From CAYRHN01 sp964424115 (lineage in GTDB: Bacteria; Chloroflexota; Anaerolineae; Anaerolineales; Anaerolineaceae): a stretch of DNA of 19,905 nt. Below the pieces are notes generated by a model that was not told the DNA's origin, made no database searches, and saw only the letters and a program-made list of their open reading frames with translations. Shown one piece after another: positions 1-6,546 of the stretch. The position numbers were made by a program, and so were the translations under genes. The stretch covers positions 1 through 19,905 of the forward strand of contig CAYRHN010000034.1 of the NCBI GenBank assembly GCA_964424115.1, read 5' to 3'. Position 1 is the first letter of the stretch; the number at the start of each line of letters is the position of its first letter.

Positions 1-51
1 GCTTGACTGTGGATCAAGATGTTGTGGGTTCGACCCCCATCAGCCACCCCA
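1..51 (+). tRNA. tRNA-His (anticodon GTG), 3' part only; 5' end lies outside the window
   Basis: The anticodon stem CTTGA (2-6) pairs with TCAAG (14-18) around a seven-base loop, CTGTGGA, with GTG at 9-11. A five-base variable loop follows. The T arm is GTGGG (24-28), loop TTCGACC (29-35) and CCCAT (36-40), with one G-U closing pair. The acceptor 3' strand is CAGCCAC (41-47), then C at the discriminator position (48) and an encoded CCA (49-51). Discriminator C is typical of tRNA-His, which pairs it with the extra G at -1. Roughly the first 26 bases (acceptor 5' strand and D arm) are cut off by the window edge. The 3' part is duplicated at 1753-1782. Confidence 0.93.
12..41 (+). repeat. 30-bp direct repeat, copy 1, inside tRNA-His (att-like)
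   Basis: These 30 bases run from the anticodon loop through the T arm of the tRNA and are identical to 1753-1782. Duplication of a tRNA 3' part is the usual trace of site-specific integration into a tRNA gene. Confidence 0.75.
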
Positions 52-57
52 AGAAGA

Positions 58-84
58 ACCGTCCGCGAGGGCGGTTTTTTTTTT
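58..84 (+). terminator. Rho-independent terminator of the tRNA-His gene
   Basis: ACCGTCC (58-64) pairs with GGGCGGT (69-75), with one G-U pair, around a GCGA tetraloop, and a run of ten T (75-84) follows. It lies seven bases after the tRNA CCA end, so it ends the tRNA transcript. Confidence 0.9.
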
Positions 85-182
85 GACCGCCATCCCTACA
101 GGGATAGGTCAGTCACCAATGAAAAAATTGTTCCATCCATTGGCCTATGAGGTCAGGAAAACCAACTAGAAAGGCAAGTGAA

Positions 183-1190
183 ATGACCGCAGCCCATTTC
201 CCCGTGCAACATTCGATCTTAAGTGCGAATGCCCTCGCCAGTTGGGTCCAGTCCCACTATGCTCTGAAAGATCCTGTTCGATGCAGGTTCCTGAAGGGGA
301 GCATGAGCGACGTTTATCTCGTGAATACCCGGGATGCGGCCTACATCCTGAAGATCTATTTGCATGATCGACACTCTCTTGGCTCGATCAAGGCAGAAGT
401 TGACTTATTGAATGATCTACGCGACCATGATATTCCTGTTGCAGCTCCGGTAGCCAACAACGATACCGCTTATGTGAATGAAATGATCGCGCCGGAGGGC
501 ATACGGTATGCTGTGCTGTTCGATGCTATCCCAGGGGAGGAGCCGCAGGAAGTTAATCTTGAGCACAGTCGCGCCTTTGGGCAATTGGCGGGCCGCATTC
601 ATCAATGTTCAGATGCCTCGACCAAAGTATATGATCGAGGACATCTTGACGAAAAGTATCTGGTTGAGGAACCACTGGCCCAGATCAAGCCGTATCTAGA
701 GCATCGGAGACGAGACTGGGAATACCTGAGTACTATGGGGAGTGAATTGATTGCCGAGTTGCACAGATTGGTTTCGAAGGAAAAGCCAGAATATGGATTG
801 TGTCACGGCGACCTGCACACTGGCAACGCGCGATTTGACAAAGCGGGCCGGCTCAGCCTGTTTGATTTTGACAGTTTTGGGTATGGCTGGAGAGCGATCG
901 ACATTGGCGTCTACCATGTCAGTTTCGATTGGCTGGACTTGAGCGAGGAAGTCAGGCACAAGAAAGCCAGATTCTGGGAAGCATTTGTGGATGGGTACAA
1001 CCTGGAGCGTCCTTTGAGTAAGAACGAACTTGCCGCGGCTCAATTATGTTTGCCTCTTCGCCACTTGGAACTCATGGGCCTCACCATACAATACTGGTCG
1101 CCCCAAATTGGGACCGCTTGGATCACTGAGTCGTACTTTGACCGGCACATCAACTGGTTCCAAGAATGGGCCACGGTCTACCGCGCGTAG
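183..1190 (+). CDS. APH-family phosphotransferase (aminoglycoside/homoserine-kinase-like)
   Basis: A soluble 335-residue kinase of the APH/choline kinase/homoserine kinase II superfamily, which transfers the ATP gamma-phosphate to a small molecule or protein. The catalytic loop HGDLHTGN (H208-N215) carries the Brenner motif, and the metal-binding DFDSFGYGW follows at D228. The N-lobe has a nucleotide-loop-like KGSMSDVYLV and a probable ATP-orienting lysine in AAYILKIY. The length is normal for the family. The reading frame is open from an ATG at 147, but I chose the ATG at 183 because AGAAAGG (168-174) sits eight bases before it and nothing like a ribosome site precedes 147. The gene stands alone between the tRNA terminator and its own hairpin, inside the segment bounded by the tRNA repeat. 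It looks less GC-rich than the genes to its right. Its substrate cannot be read from sequence; resistance, homoserine or SrkA-like protein kinase roles are all possible. Confidence 0.85.
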   Translation: MTAAHFPVQHSILSANALASWVQSHYALKDPVRCRFLKGSMSDVYLVNTRDAAYILKIYLHDRHSLGSIKAEVDLLNDLRDHDIPVAAPVANNDTAYVNEMIAPEGIRYAVLFDAIPGEEPQEVNLEHSRAFGQLAGRIHQCSDASTKVYDRGHLDEKYLVEEPLAQIKPYLEHRRRDWEYLSTMGSELIAELHRLVSKEKPEYGLCHGDLHTGNARFDKAGRLSLFDFDSFGYGWRAIDIGVYHVSFDWLDLSEEVRHKKARFWEAFVDGYNLERPLSKNELAAAQLCLPLRHLELMGLTIQYWSPQIGTAWITESYFDRHINWFQEWATVYRA

Positions 1191-1219
1191 ATCGCGGACC
1201 AGCCCTGGATCGAAATAAG

Positions 1220-1248
1220 AAAAGACCTCCGGTTCACGAAGGTCTTTT
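1220..1248 (+). terminator. Hairpin terminator after the phosphotransferase gene
   Basis: AAAAGACCT (1220-1228) and AGGTCTTTT (1240-1248) form a perfect nine-pair stem with an 11-base loop. The A-rich and T-rich ends of the stem would let it work in both directions. It lies 29 bases after the stop codon. Confidence 0.7.
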
Positions 1249-1402
1249 AAGCGGTTTTCAGGAGCGGGTATCTAAATGTCAGATCCCGAGTCTGTTGATA
1301 CCAGGGGAAAATCAATCTATACTATAACTGCAATCCAAACAGGTTTTTACGAATTGACGAGGAGCCCCAGTTCTTTGAGCATTGGATGGCGGAGGATCCG
1401 GA

Positions 1403-1699
1403 ATGAGCGAAAAGGTCGTGCAAACCCATTGTAGTATCTGTGGCGCGGAGTTATCCGATGCCCATTTTGCCAGCAAATATCCCAACTTTGTCTGCCGGGA
1501 ATGCGATAGGCGGGCGGTTAATGAGGACGGCGATCCGCCGGAGCATTTCAGCCAGGAAGATGACGGGGATAATCCAGTCTTCATCGACGGCAAGAAATGC
1601 TGGCGGCGTTACCGTTATGGCGGATTCATCACCATGCTGGACGATCTGGACTGCCAGGATATCGATGAGTTTTATGACCGGCATGGGTGGGGGTGGTAA
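1403..1699 (+). CDS. Small four-cysteine (zinc-ribbon-like) protein, function unknown
   Basis: A 98-residue acidic protein. Near the N-terminus are two CxxC pairs, C10/C13 and C31/C34, in the pattern HCSICG and VCREC, which would make a zinc ribbon of the short treble-clef sort. The rest is rich in Asp, Glu and aromatic residues and ends in HGWGW. I do not recognise a named family. The frame is open from a TTG at 1382, but the ATG at 1403 has a good GGAGG (1391-1395) seven bases upstream and is preferred. It lies between the phosphotransferase terminator and the second copy of the tRNA repeat, so it would belong to the same inserted segment. The cysteine pairs suggest a structural zinc site; no enzymatic residues are evident. 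Confidence 0.75.
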   Translation: MSEKVVQTHCSICGAELSDAHFASKYPNFVCRECDRRAVNEDGDPPEHFSQEDDGDNPVFIDGKKCWRRYRYGGFITMLDDLDCQDIDEFYDRHGWGW

Positions 1700-1752
1700 A
1701 AGGCATATCTTCCCCCTCGATATTGGTTGGACGATTAATGCATGAGATCGCA

Positions 1753-1782
1753 GATCAAGATGTTGTGGGTTCGACCCCCATC
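1753..1782 (+). repeat. 30-bp direct repeat, copy 2: tRNA-His 3' fragment (att-like or tRNA remnant)
   Basis: This stretch is identical to 12-41 of the tRNA gene. It keeps the T arm, but the anticodon stem 5' strand and the acceptor 3' end are not matched, so it cannot fold as a tRNA. Downstream, CCCCAGAGGCGGTTATTTTT (1782 onward) resembles a shortened version of the tRNA end and its terminator (CCCCA, GAGGGCGGT, T run). That suggests a decayed copy of the tRNA 3' end plus terminator. Confidence 0.75.
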
Positions 1783-1812
1783 CCCAGAGGCGGTTATTTT
1801 TATTCATCTATG

Positions 1813-1875
1813 CCGGAGGATTATTTCCTGCACGTCATTACGGGGGCGAAGCCCGCGGTAATCACCAACCTCCGG
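1813..1875. repeat. REP-like palindromic element
   Basis: An outer inverted pair, CCGGAGG (1813-1819) and CCTCCGG (1869-1875), encloses a second hairpin at 1838-1863. The second hairpin has arms ATTAC and GTAAT and an inner GGGGC/GCCC stem with a GAA loop. The GTCATTACG...GCGAAGC...GGTAATC layout resembles dispersed intergenic palindromes (GTCATTGCGAG...GCGAAGCAATC type) common in many environmental bacteria. It lies just after the stop of the glycosyltransferase gene on the minus strand and could also work as its transcript end, although the T run is weak. Confidence 0.5.
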
Positions 1876-1876
1876 T

Positions 1877-3583
1877 TTACCTTCCTGTGCGCCCCTGCGT
1901 GTTCTTGAGAAGCGTCCGCCGCGCCTTTCTGCGAAAATTCATTATCTTGGGTCTGGAAATGGAGAGAGGTTGCTGGCCTGGCCCTTCTAACGCGCAGGGG
2001 ATACCCTCCAGGCAGGTGGTCGCATTTTCCTCTGGCAGCCTCAGGTAGCGCGCCACAGCTGGGATCATCAGGATCTCCAGCGCCAGCACCCACAGGTATT
2101 TGTTATTGATGAGAGTGGAAAGATGCTCGTTCAGTGCGGGTGACCTGCTCAGCAGCCCCATCAGGCCCACCAGCAGGATCAGTTGGAGGAAATCCCAGCG
2201 GCCTTGGCCGGTCAACAGCGTCTTGAACAGGATCGAGACCAGGATAACCAGCGCCGGGGCCAGGATGATCAGCTTGTAATCGTTGCTGAAACTGGGGAGA
2301 AGCTCCATCACCGGCACCGAAGCCATGAAGAACAAAATCGGCGTGCTGACATTTGCCCGCTTGCGCCAGATCAAGAAGAGCATCACGCCCCACAACAGGA
2401 TGGGCAGCAGGGTGAAGATGGTTTGCAGGACGGAGAAGGCCGGATCAAGCTTGCGGTATTCCTGGGTCAGCAGCACCGCGAAGGCATGGGCGGAGTGATT
2501 GCCGATCCAGATCATTGCGTTGGGTTGATTCGTATAGGCGGTCATGGAGTAGATAAAGCCGAAGGCGATGTTAGGCCCCAGGCAGAAGAACAAGACCAGG
2601 TTGGTCAGAATGGCGGGTAGGATCATCTTCTTCCCGTGCTTGTAGAGGAGGATCAGGAACAGGATGGCCGGGTAGATCTTCAAGTGCGCGGCGATGGAAA
2701 GCAGGATCACCTGTGCCCAGATCCAGCCGGGCTTTTTGATCAGCAGCCACATGGAAAGCAGGGCAAAGAACATCCCGAAGGCATCCACATTTCCCCGCTC
2801 GATGCTGAAGGCGAACGGGTATCCGCTGAGCAGGTAGAAAAGAAGGGCGCTGAATATGGCCGCCAGCACCAAAGACCGGTTATGGGGCGAAAGCTGGATA
2901 TCCATAAAGATGGTTTGCTTGACCATGGCGGCAGCCAGGATCATGCTGAACAGGTTGGCGGACAGCAGCAGGAAAACGTGCAGGATGTAGGCGCTGTTGA
3001 CGTTCAAAAAGGCGTAGGGCAGGCTGAACAAGTTGACAAAGGGCGGGTAAATGCTGGGATATTCAAATTTCGCAAAGTCATTGTAGCCGACTGGCTCGCC
3101 AAAGAAGATGAACCGCATGGGTTCGTAAAGCCCGGTGCGGAAGTCCCACCCTACGGGGGTGATGAGGGGGATCGTGTCTTTGGATTCGAAGGTCATCGAA
3201 TATTCATCGATCGAGGCAAAGACCGTGTTGCCAAAGAAGATCAGCCCGACGCCTGCCGTCAGGAGCAGCAGGAAAAGCGGTCCACGCGTGCCTTTGCGGA
3301 GGCGCAGTTGATGATCCCATGCCTGGATCTTCTGGATCATCCTTTCGTCCGGGCCGGGAAATATGCTGCCGAGGAGGATGGAAAGGATCCACAGCGCCGC
3401 GAACACGGCCAGGATGCCGGCCAAGATGACCAGCGGTGCGGTGTAGATGGGCGGGTCGGGGGTAGTGAACGGCACCAGGACGGTGTAGCCAATCAGCCCC
3501 AACGCCAGGCTTGCCAGTCCGAGCAGGATTAGAAAAGGCGGCAGAACGTGCCGGAAGAACGATACTTTGATTCTCGAGATCAT
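1877..3583 (-). CDS. Multi-pass membrane glycosyltransferase, GT87/DUF2029-like
   Basis: A 568-residue integral membrane protein with about a dozen hydrophobic segments. After two N-terminal segments and a cytoplasmic stretch comes a long loop (about residues 120-185) with DEYSM, a WDFRTGLYEP segment and YPSIYPPF. Then come SIERGNVDAF near residue 264 and AHLKIYPAIL shortly after. These RGNVD and KxYP elements between helices are typical of polyprenyl-phosphate-sugar-dependent GT-C enzymes of the GT87/DUF2029 group, which act on the outer side of the membrane. The C-terminal 50 residues are basic and unstructured. The frame opens at a GTG (3592), but the ATG at 3583 has AGGTG upstream and is preferred. 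It is monocistronic with its own -10 box and reads away from the ABC operon terminator. The sugar and acceptor are unknown; a role in cell-surface glycan or protein glycosylation is an inference. Confidence 0.8.
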   Translation of the reverse strand: MISRIKVSFFRHVLPPFLILLGLASLALGLIGYTVLVPFTTPDPPIYTAPLVILAGILAVFAALWILSILLGSIFPGPDERMIQKIQAWDHQLRLRKGTRGPLFLLLLTAGVGLIFFGNTVFASIDEYSMTFESKDTIPLITPVGWDFRTGLYEPMRFIFFGEPVGYNDFAKFEYPSIYPPFVNLFSLPYAFLNVNSAYILHVFLLLSANLFSMILAAAMVKQTIFMDIQLSPHNRSLVLAAIFSALLFYLLSGYPFAFSIERGNVDAFGMFFALLSMWLLIKKPGWIWAQVILLSIAAHLKIYPAILFLILLYKHGKKMILPAILTNLVLFFCLGPNIAFGFIYSMTAYTNQPNAMIWIGNHSAHAFAVLLTQEYRKLDPAFSVLQTIFTLLPILLWGVMLFLIWRKRANVSTPILFFMASVPVMELLPSFSNDYKLIILAPALVILVSILFKTLLTGQGRWDFLQLILLVGLMGLLSRSPALNEHLSTLINNKYLWVLALEILMIPAVARYLRLPEENATTCLEGIPCALEGPGQQPLSISRPKIMNFRRKARRTLLKNTQGRTGR

Positions 3584-3624
3584 GTTATCCACACCTGGGA
3601 TCTAAATAGTGACCTTGCACCGGT

Positions 3625-3630
3625 ATTATA
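3625..3630 (-). promoter_or_regulatory. -10 box for the GT87-like gene
   Basis: On the minus strand this reads TATAAT, about 42 bases before the ATG at 3583, giving a leader of roughly 34 bases. The -35 region is poor (TGTTTG at 17-base spacing). Confidence 0.5.
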
Positions 3631-3654
3631 ACTCAAAAGGATACGATCAAACAC

Positions 3655-3687
3655 AAGCGGGGCAGCCTGGTGAAGGCCGCCCCGCTT
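3655..3687 (-). terminator. Hairpin closing the ABC transporter operon
   Basis: AAGCGGGGC (3655-3663) and GCCCCGCTT (3679-3687) form a perfect nine-pair stem, with a further GCCT/AGGC pairing inside. On the minus strand it starts about 30 bases after the stop of the last permease gene and is followed by TGTGTTTG, a weak T tract. Confidence 0.7.
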
Positions 3688-3717
3688 CAGATAGAAGGGA
3701 AAATTCTCCCGCCTTCC

Positions 3718-4512
3718 TTAGATATACAGGTCCCGGCGGTTGTAGATCCAGTAGGCGCCGGCCATCAGCGCGGCGATGAGCACCGCCGAAAGCAGCACGA
3801 ACCAGCCGTCCAGGGCTCCCTTGTGCAGCAGGTCGATCGCGTTGAAGTAGCTGAAGGGGGTGAAATACTTGAGAAAATCCAGGCTCCTTTCCAGTGTGGG
3901 CAGGATCGACATCACGTAAAAGGCCAGGATCAAGCCCACCGCGATCGAACCGGAGTATTTATATTGCTTCAAGGCGCAGCCCAGGAACAGGCCGAGCGCC
4001 AGGAAGACCAGCTCGATCACAAACAGAGCCAGCATTTCCAGGGCTAGGAATTTATAAAAAACCTGGTCGGGTTGGTACGGCTGGACTGCGATGATCGACA
4101 TGATCCACACGATCAGGGTGAAGACGATGCAGCTCACTAGCGCGGCCAGCCCCTTGGCGGTCACCACGCGGTTGCGCGAGACCGGCAGCACCAGCGAAAA
4201 TTCGACCGTCTTGTCACGTTCCTCTTTGGAGATCATGTCGCTGCCCCACATGGCGGCGGCAATGGCGCCCATCAGGGTGAAATAGACGAACATGATCCCG
4301 TAGAAACCGGTGATGGTGGTCAGGTCAAAGGCGCGCATCTTCAGCGCGTCCAGCAGGGCGGGCGGCATCGAATCCAGGATGGCCAGCATCGAGGGGTCTC
4401 CGGCAAAGGCGGAGAACTTGGATGTGCCCACCAGGATCAGCAGCCCCACGATCCCGCACCAGATCAGCAGGGATTTCAGGTTAGCTTTCAGTTCATGGAG
4501 AAAGATGTTCAT
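3718..4512 (-). CDS. ABC-2 type transporter permease (second of a paralogous pair)
   Basis: A 264-residue membrane protein with about six hydrophobic helices, starting MNIFLHELKANLKSLLIW and ending in WIYNRRDLYI. Between helices two and three is a cytoplasmic stretch, SKEERDKTVEFSLVLPVSR, of the kind seen in ABC-2 permeases (ABC2_membrane_2-like), where it contacts the ATPase. The upstream permease has the matching segment EEAEWTADFLLTKPVSR and the same W-Y-RRD end, so the two arose by duplication and probably form a heterodimer. The start has an excellent GGGAGGT six bases upstream, and the TAG stop of the previous gene overlaps this ribosome site, so translation is coupled. It is the last gene of the operon. 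The substrate is unknown; multidrug, lantibiotic-type peptide or lipid export are the usual jobs of such systems. Confidence 0.88.
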   Translation of the reverse strand: MNIFLHELKANLKSLLIWCGIVGLLILVGTSKFSAFAGDPSMLAILDSMPPALLDALKMRAFDLTTITGFYGIMFVYFTLMGAIAAAMWGSDMISKEERDKTVEFSLVLPVSRNRVVTAKGLAALVSCIVFTLIVWIMSIIAVQPYQPDQVFYKFLALEMLALFVIELVFLALGLFLGCALKQYKYSGSIAVGLILAFYVMSILPTLERSLDFLKYFTPFSYFNAIDLLHKGALDGWFVLLSAVLIAALMAGAYWIYNRRDLYI

Positions 4513-4523
4513 GGTTTACCTCC

Positions 4524-5333
4524 CTACGAGACCGAGGGAATGTCGCGCCGCACATACAGCCAGTAGCTGACCGCCACGGAGATGACCGTGATGGCCACAT
4601 TCAACAACACCAGCGGGGTGTTGAATGCGCCGTTTGCGACGATGTAGTTGGGGTCCAGTTGTTTGAAAGGGGTGATGTATTCCAGCGACACCTCGCCAAC
4701 AATGTTGCTGAAGGCGCTCAGGATATACATACCAAATCCCAGTCCGAGGGAATAGGGGGTCACATTGCGCACGCGCTTGACGATCAGGGAGATGACCAGC
4801 CCCACGCTGAAAAAGAACAACAGGAAGATGATGCTGCCGAGCAGCAGAAGGATCAATTTGCTCCAATCCACCGGCAGGCCGTTATTGAAGAGCGCCAGAG
4901 AGGCAAAGCTGACCACCCAGATGACCAGCTCGGTGAGGCCCAGATCGGCCAGGGCGGCCAGGATCTTGTTGGTCAGCACCTTAGTGCGGCTGACCGGCTT
5001 GGTCAGCAGAAAATCAGCCGTCCATTCAGCCTCTTCCACCGAGACCAGACCGAAGCCGTAGTTGCCGGCCTGGATGGCCAGACAGATCTGAACGAAGAGG
5101 AAGAGGAAGCCGAAGTAACCCAGCGGAGAGGAAAGGTCCAGGGTGCCCAGCCCGAATGCGGCAAGCAGGGCAGGCGGGAATTTTGCCAGCGCCTCTTTCA
5201 TGACCGCAGCCTGGGCGGAAAATCCGGGGAAGATGGCCATGAAGATCACGATCAGGGCCGTGATCGACAAGGACCAGATCAGCACCGAATTCAGCCGCGA
5301 GCGAAATTCGTATCGGAAGATGTTTGCATTCAT
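4524..5333 (-). CDS. ABC-2 type transporter permease (first of a paralogous pair)
   Basis: A 269-residue membrane protein with about six hydrophobic helices. It begins MNANIFRYEFRSRLNSVLIW, with the amphipathic coupling helix before the first membrane segment, and ends in WLYVRRDIPSVS. The cytoplasmic segment EEAEWTADFLLTKPVSRTK after the second helix is the ATPase-facing element of ABC-2 permeases. It lies eight bases after the ATPase stop and eleven bases before the second permease, so the three genes form one operon. Only a weak AGGC precedes the ATG, which suggests translation depends on coupling with the ATPase gene. It is a full-length permease and pairs with the downstream paralogue. 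Confidence 0.88.
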   Translation of the reverse strand: MNANIFRYEFRSRLNSVLIWSLSITALIVIFMAIFPGFSAQAAVMKEALAKFPPALLAAFGLGTLDLSSPLGYFGFLFLFVQICLAIQAGNYGFGLVSVEEAEWTADFLLTKPVSRTKVLTNKILAALADLGLTELVIWVVSFASLALFNNGLPVDWSKLILLLLGSIIFLLFFFSVGLVISLIVKRVRNVTPYSLGLGFGMYILSAFSNIVGEVSLEYITPFKQLDPNYIVANGAFNTPLVLLNVAITVISVAVSYWLYVRRDIPSVS

Positions 5334-5341
5334 AGCTGTGC

Positions 5342-6214
5342 CTATTCGTAGTAATGCATGAAGATCTCTTCCAGTTTTGGCTCTTCGATGGTCACATCGC
5401 TCACCTGCATGCTGCTGATCTTGGCCAACACCAGATTGATGTCGCCCTTGAAGAAGAAATGCACCGATCCATTTTCTTTTTGCAGGTTGGTCACCCCGGG
5501 CATCTCGAAGCTGGCCTCGCTCAGGCCTTCGGCAGTGACATGGATCTTCTTGTAATTATTCTGCTGGAGGGTCTTGATATCCGAAACCTCTACCATGCGC
5601 CCCTCGCGGATGATGCCCACGCGCGTGCACAGGCGCTGCACTTCGCTGAGAATGTGCGAGGAGAAGAAGACCGTCACGCCGCGTTTGTTTTCGGCGCGGA
5701 TCAAGTCGAAGAACTTGCGCTGCATCAGTGGATCGAGGCCGGCAGTCGGCTCATCCAGGAAGAGCAGCCTGGGGCCGTGCAGCAATCCCTGCACGATCCC
5801 GACCTTCTTTTTGTTGCCGTAGGACAGGTCGCTGATGGGCCGGTTCAAATCCAGCTCCATGATCTCGGAAAGTTCTTTCATACGTTTGGTGTGGTCCCCC
5901 GCGTAGAAGCTGGCCGAGTATTTCAACAGGTCGATCACCTTCATGCCCTTATAATAGAAGACATCCGAGGGCAGGTAGCCGATATCGCGGCGGATCTCCG
6001 GCCCCTGGGTGGTCACATCCTTGCCAAACACCTTCGCGCCGCCGCTGCTGGGGTGGATGAGAGAGAGCAGCAGGCGAATGGTGGTGGATTTTCCGGCTCC
6101 GTTGGGGCCGATGAAGCCAAAGATCTCGCCTTCTTCTTCGTTGAAAGAGACATCCACGATGCCCCGCGATTTTCCGTAATACTTGGTCAGGTGATTCACC
6201 TCGATGACACTCAT
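5342..6214 (-). CDS. ABC transporter ATP-binding protein (ABC-2 exporter family)
   Basis: A 290-residue nucleotide-binding subunit that powers the two permeases encoded after it. Walker A is GPNGAGKST (36-44), the Q-loop region follows near residue 80 (GYLPSDV), the signature is LSYGNKKKV (130-138), Walker B is LLFLDEP (150-156) with the D-loop GLDP, and the switch histidine is H187 in SSHIL. The signature departs from the usual LSGGQ: Tyr-Gly-Asn replaces Gly-Gly-Gln. This variant is known in some drug- and peptide-export ATPases. The C-terminal 80 residues form the usual extra domain of exporter ATPases. The ATG has AAAGGAG seven bases upstream and a TATAAT box 45 bases before it. First gene of the operon. 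Confidence 0.93.
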   Translation of the reverse strand: MSVIEVNHLTKYYGKSRGIVDVSFNEEEGEIFGFIGPNGAGKSTTIRLLLSLIHPSSGGAKVFGKDVTTQGPEIRRDIGYLPSDVFYYKGMKVIDLLKYSASFYAGDHTKRMKELSEIMELDLNRPISDLSYGNKKKVGIVQGLLHGPRLLFLDEPTAGLDPLMQRKFFDLIRAENKRGVTVFFSSHILSEVQRLCTRVGIIREGRMVEVSDIKTLQQNNYKKIHVTAEGLSEASFEMPGVTNLQKENGSVHFFFKGDINLVLAKISSMQVSDVTIEEPKLEEIFMHYYE

Positions 6215-6258
6215 AGAGACGCTCCTTTGCTAAAAATGGACGGATAAGAGATGAAATC

Positions 6259-6264
6259 ATTATA
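6259..6264 (-). promoter_or_regulatory. -10 box of the ABC transporter operon
   Basis: Read on the minus strand this is a perfect TATAAT, with a predicted leader of about 38 bases to the ATPase ATG at 6214. The -35 region (GATTTA at 17 bases) is weak. Confidence 0.55.
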
Positions 6265-6383
6265 ATCCTTTTAGGCAGAGTTAAATCACCACCGCGCGTC
6301 AAGAACAGGACAAGACGGCTTGCCCCACCTGACAGATTTCTTAATTGAGCCGGCAACTAGATTCAATTTTTCTCGATTTATCT

Positions 6384-6389
6384 TATAAT
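6384..6389 (+). promoter_or_regulatory. -10 box for the HD-GYP operon
   Basis: A perfect TATAAT in an AT-rich stretch, about 157 bases before the HD-GYP start codon, so the transcript would have a leader of roughly 150 bases. The -35 is weak (ATTCAA at 17 bases). Confidence 0.5.
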
Positions 6390-6394
6390 AATGT

Positions 6395-6525
6395 ATACGG
6401 TTCAGAAAGTCGCAAATGCCCATTCACGGGAATAGAGGGATGAAGGTACACCTTTCTTTGTAATCCTTTTCTTTCAGATCTCGCCGCGGTCTCCCAAAAA
6501 CGGAGACAGCCCCTCGTTTTTTTTT
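6395..6525 (+). promoter_or_regulatory. Structured 5' leader with a T-run hairpin, possible attenuator or riboswitch
   Basis: The 332-base gap between the divergent ABC and HD-GYP genes holds no ORF worth calling, but it has clear secondary structure. AGAAAG (6404-6409) can pair with CTTTCT (6452-6457). ATTC/GAAT (6422-6433) and AAGG/CCTT (6443-6454) form small hairpins. GTCTCC (6489-6494) pairs with GGAGAC (6502-6507), and nine T follow at 6517-6525. GAGGG (6435-6439) can alternatively pair with CCCTC (6511-6515) directly before the T run, a terminator-like alternative. The CGCAAA-GCC-CACGGG-AGGTA order loosely recalls the GEMM/c-di-GMP-I riboswitch, but the full consensus is not present. 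No Shine-Dalgarno sequence precedes the downstream ATG. Confidence 0.35.
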
Positions 6526-6546
6526 CAATATTGGTAAACCAAAATT

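Noticed and set aside
147..182. Earlier ATG at 147 for the phosphotransferase
   Set aside because: No ribosome site precedes it, and the extra 12 residues are basic and polar without family resemblance.
1700..1790. A second complete tRNA at the downstream repeat
   Set aside because: Only the T arm and one strand of the anticodon stem match. No acceptor stem or anticodon stem can be formed with the flanking bases.
2183..3532. Long plus-strand open frames antisense to the glycosyltransferase gene (2183-2620, 2636-3532)
   Set aside because: They encode Gln/Asp/Gly-rich sequences without domains, typical of the antisense frame of a GC-rich membrane-protein gene.
5354..6247. A 297-codon plus-strand open frame antisense to the ABC ATPase
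   Set aside because: The minus strand has every ABC motif and a ribosome site; the plus-strand product is His/Ala-rich with no recognisable fold.
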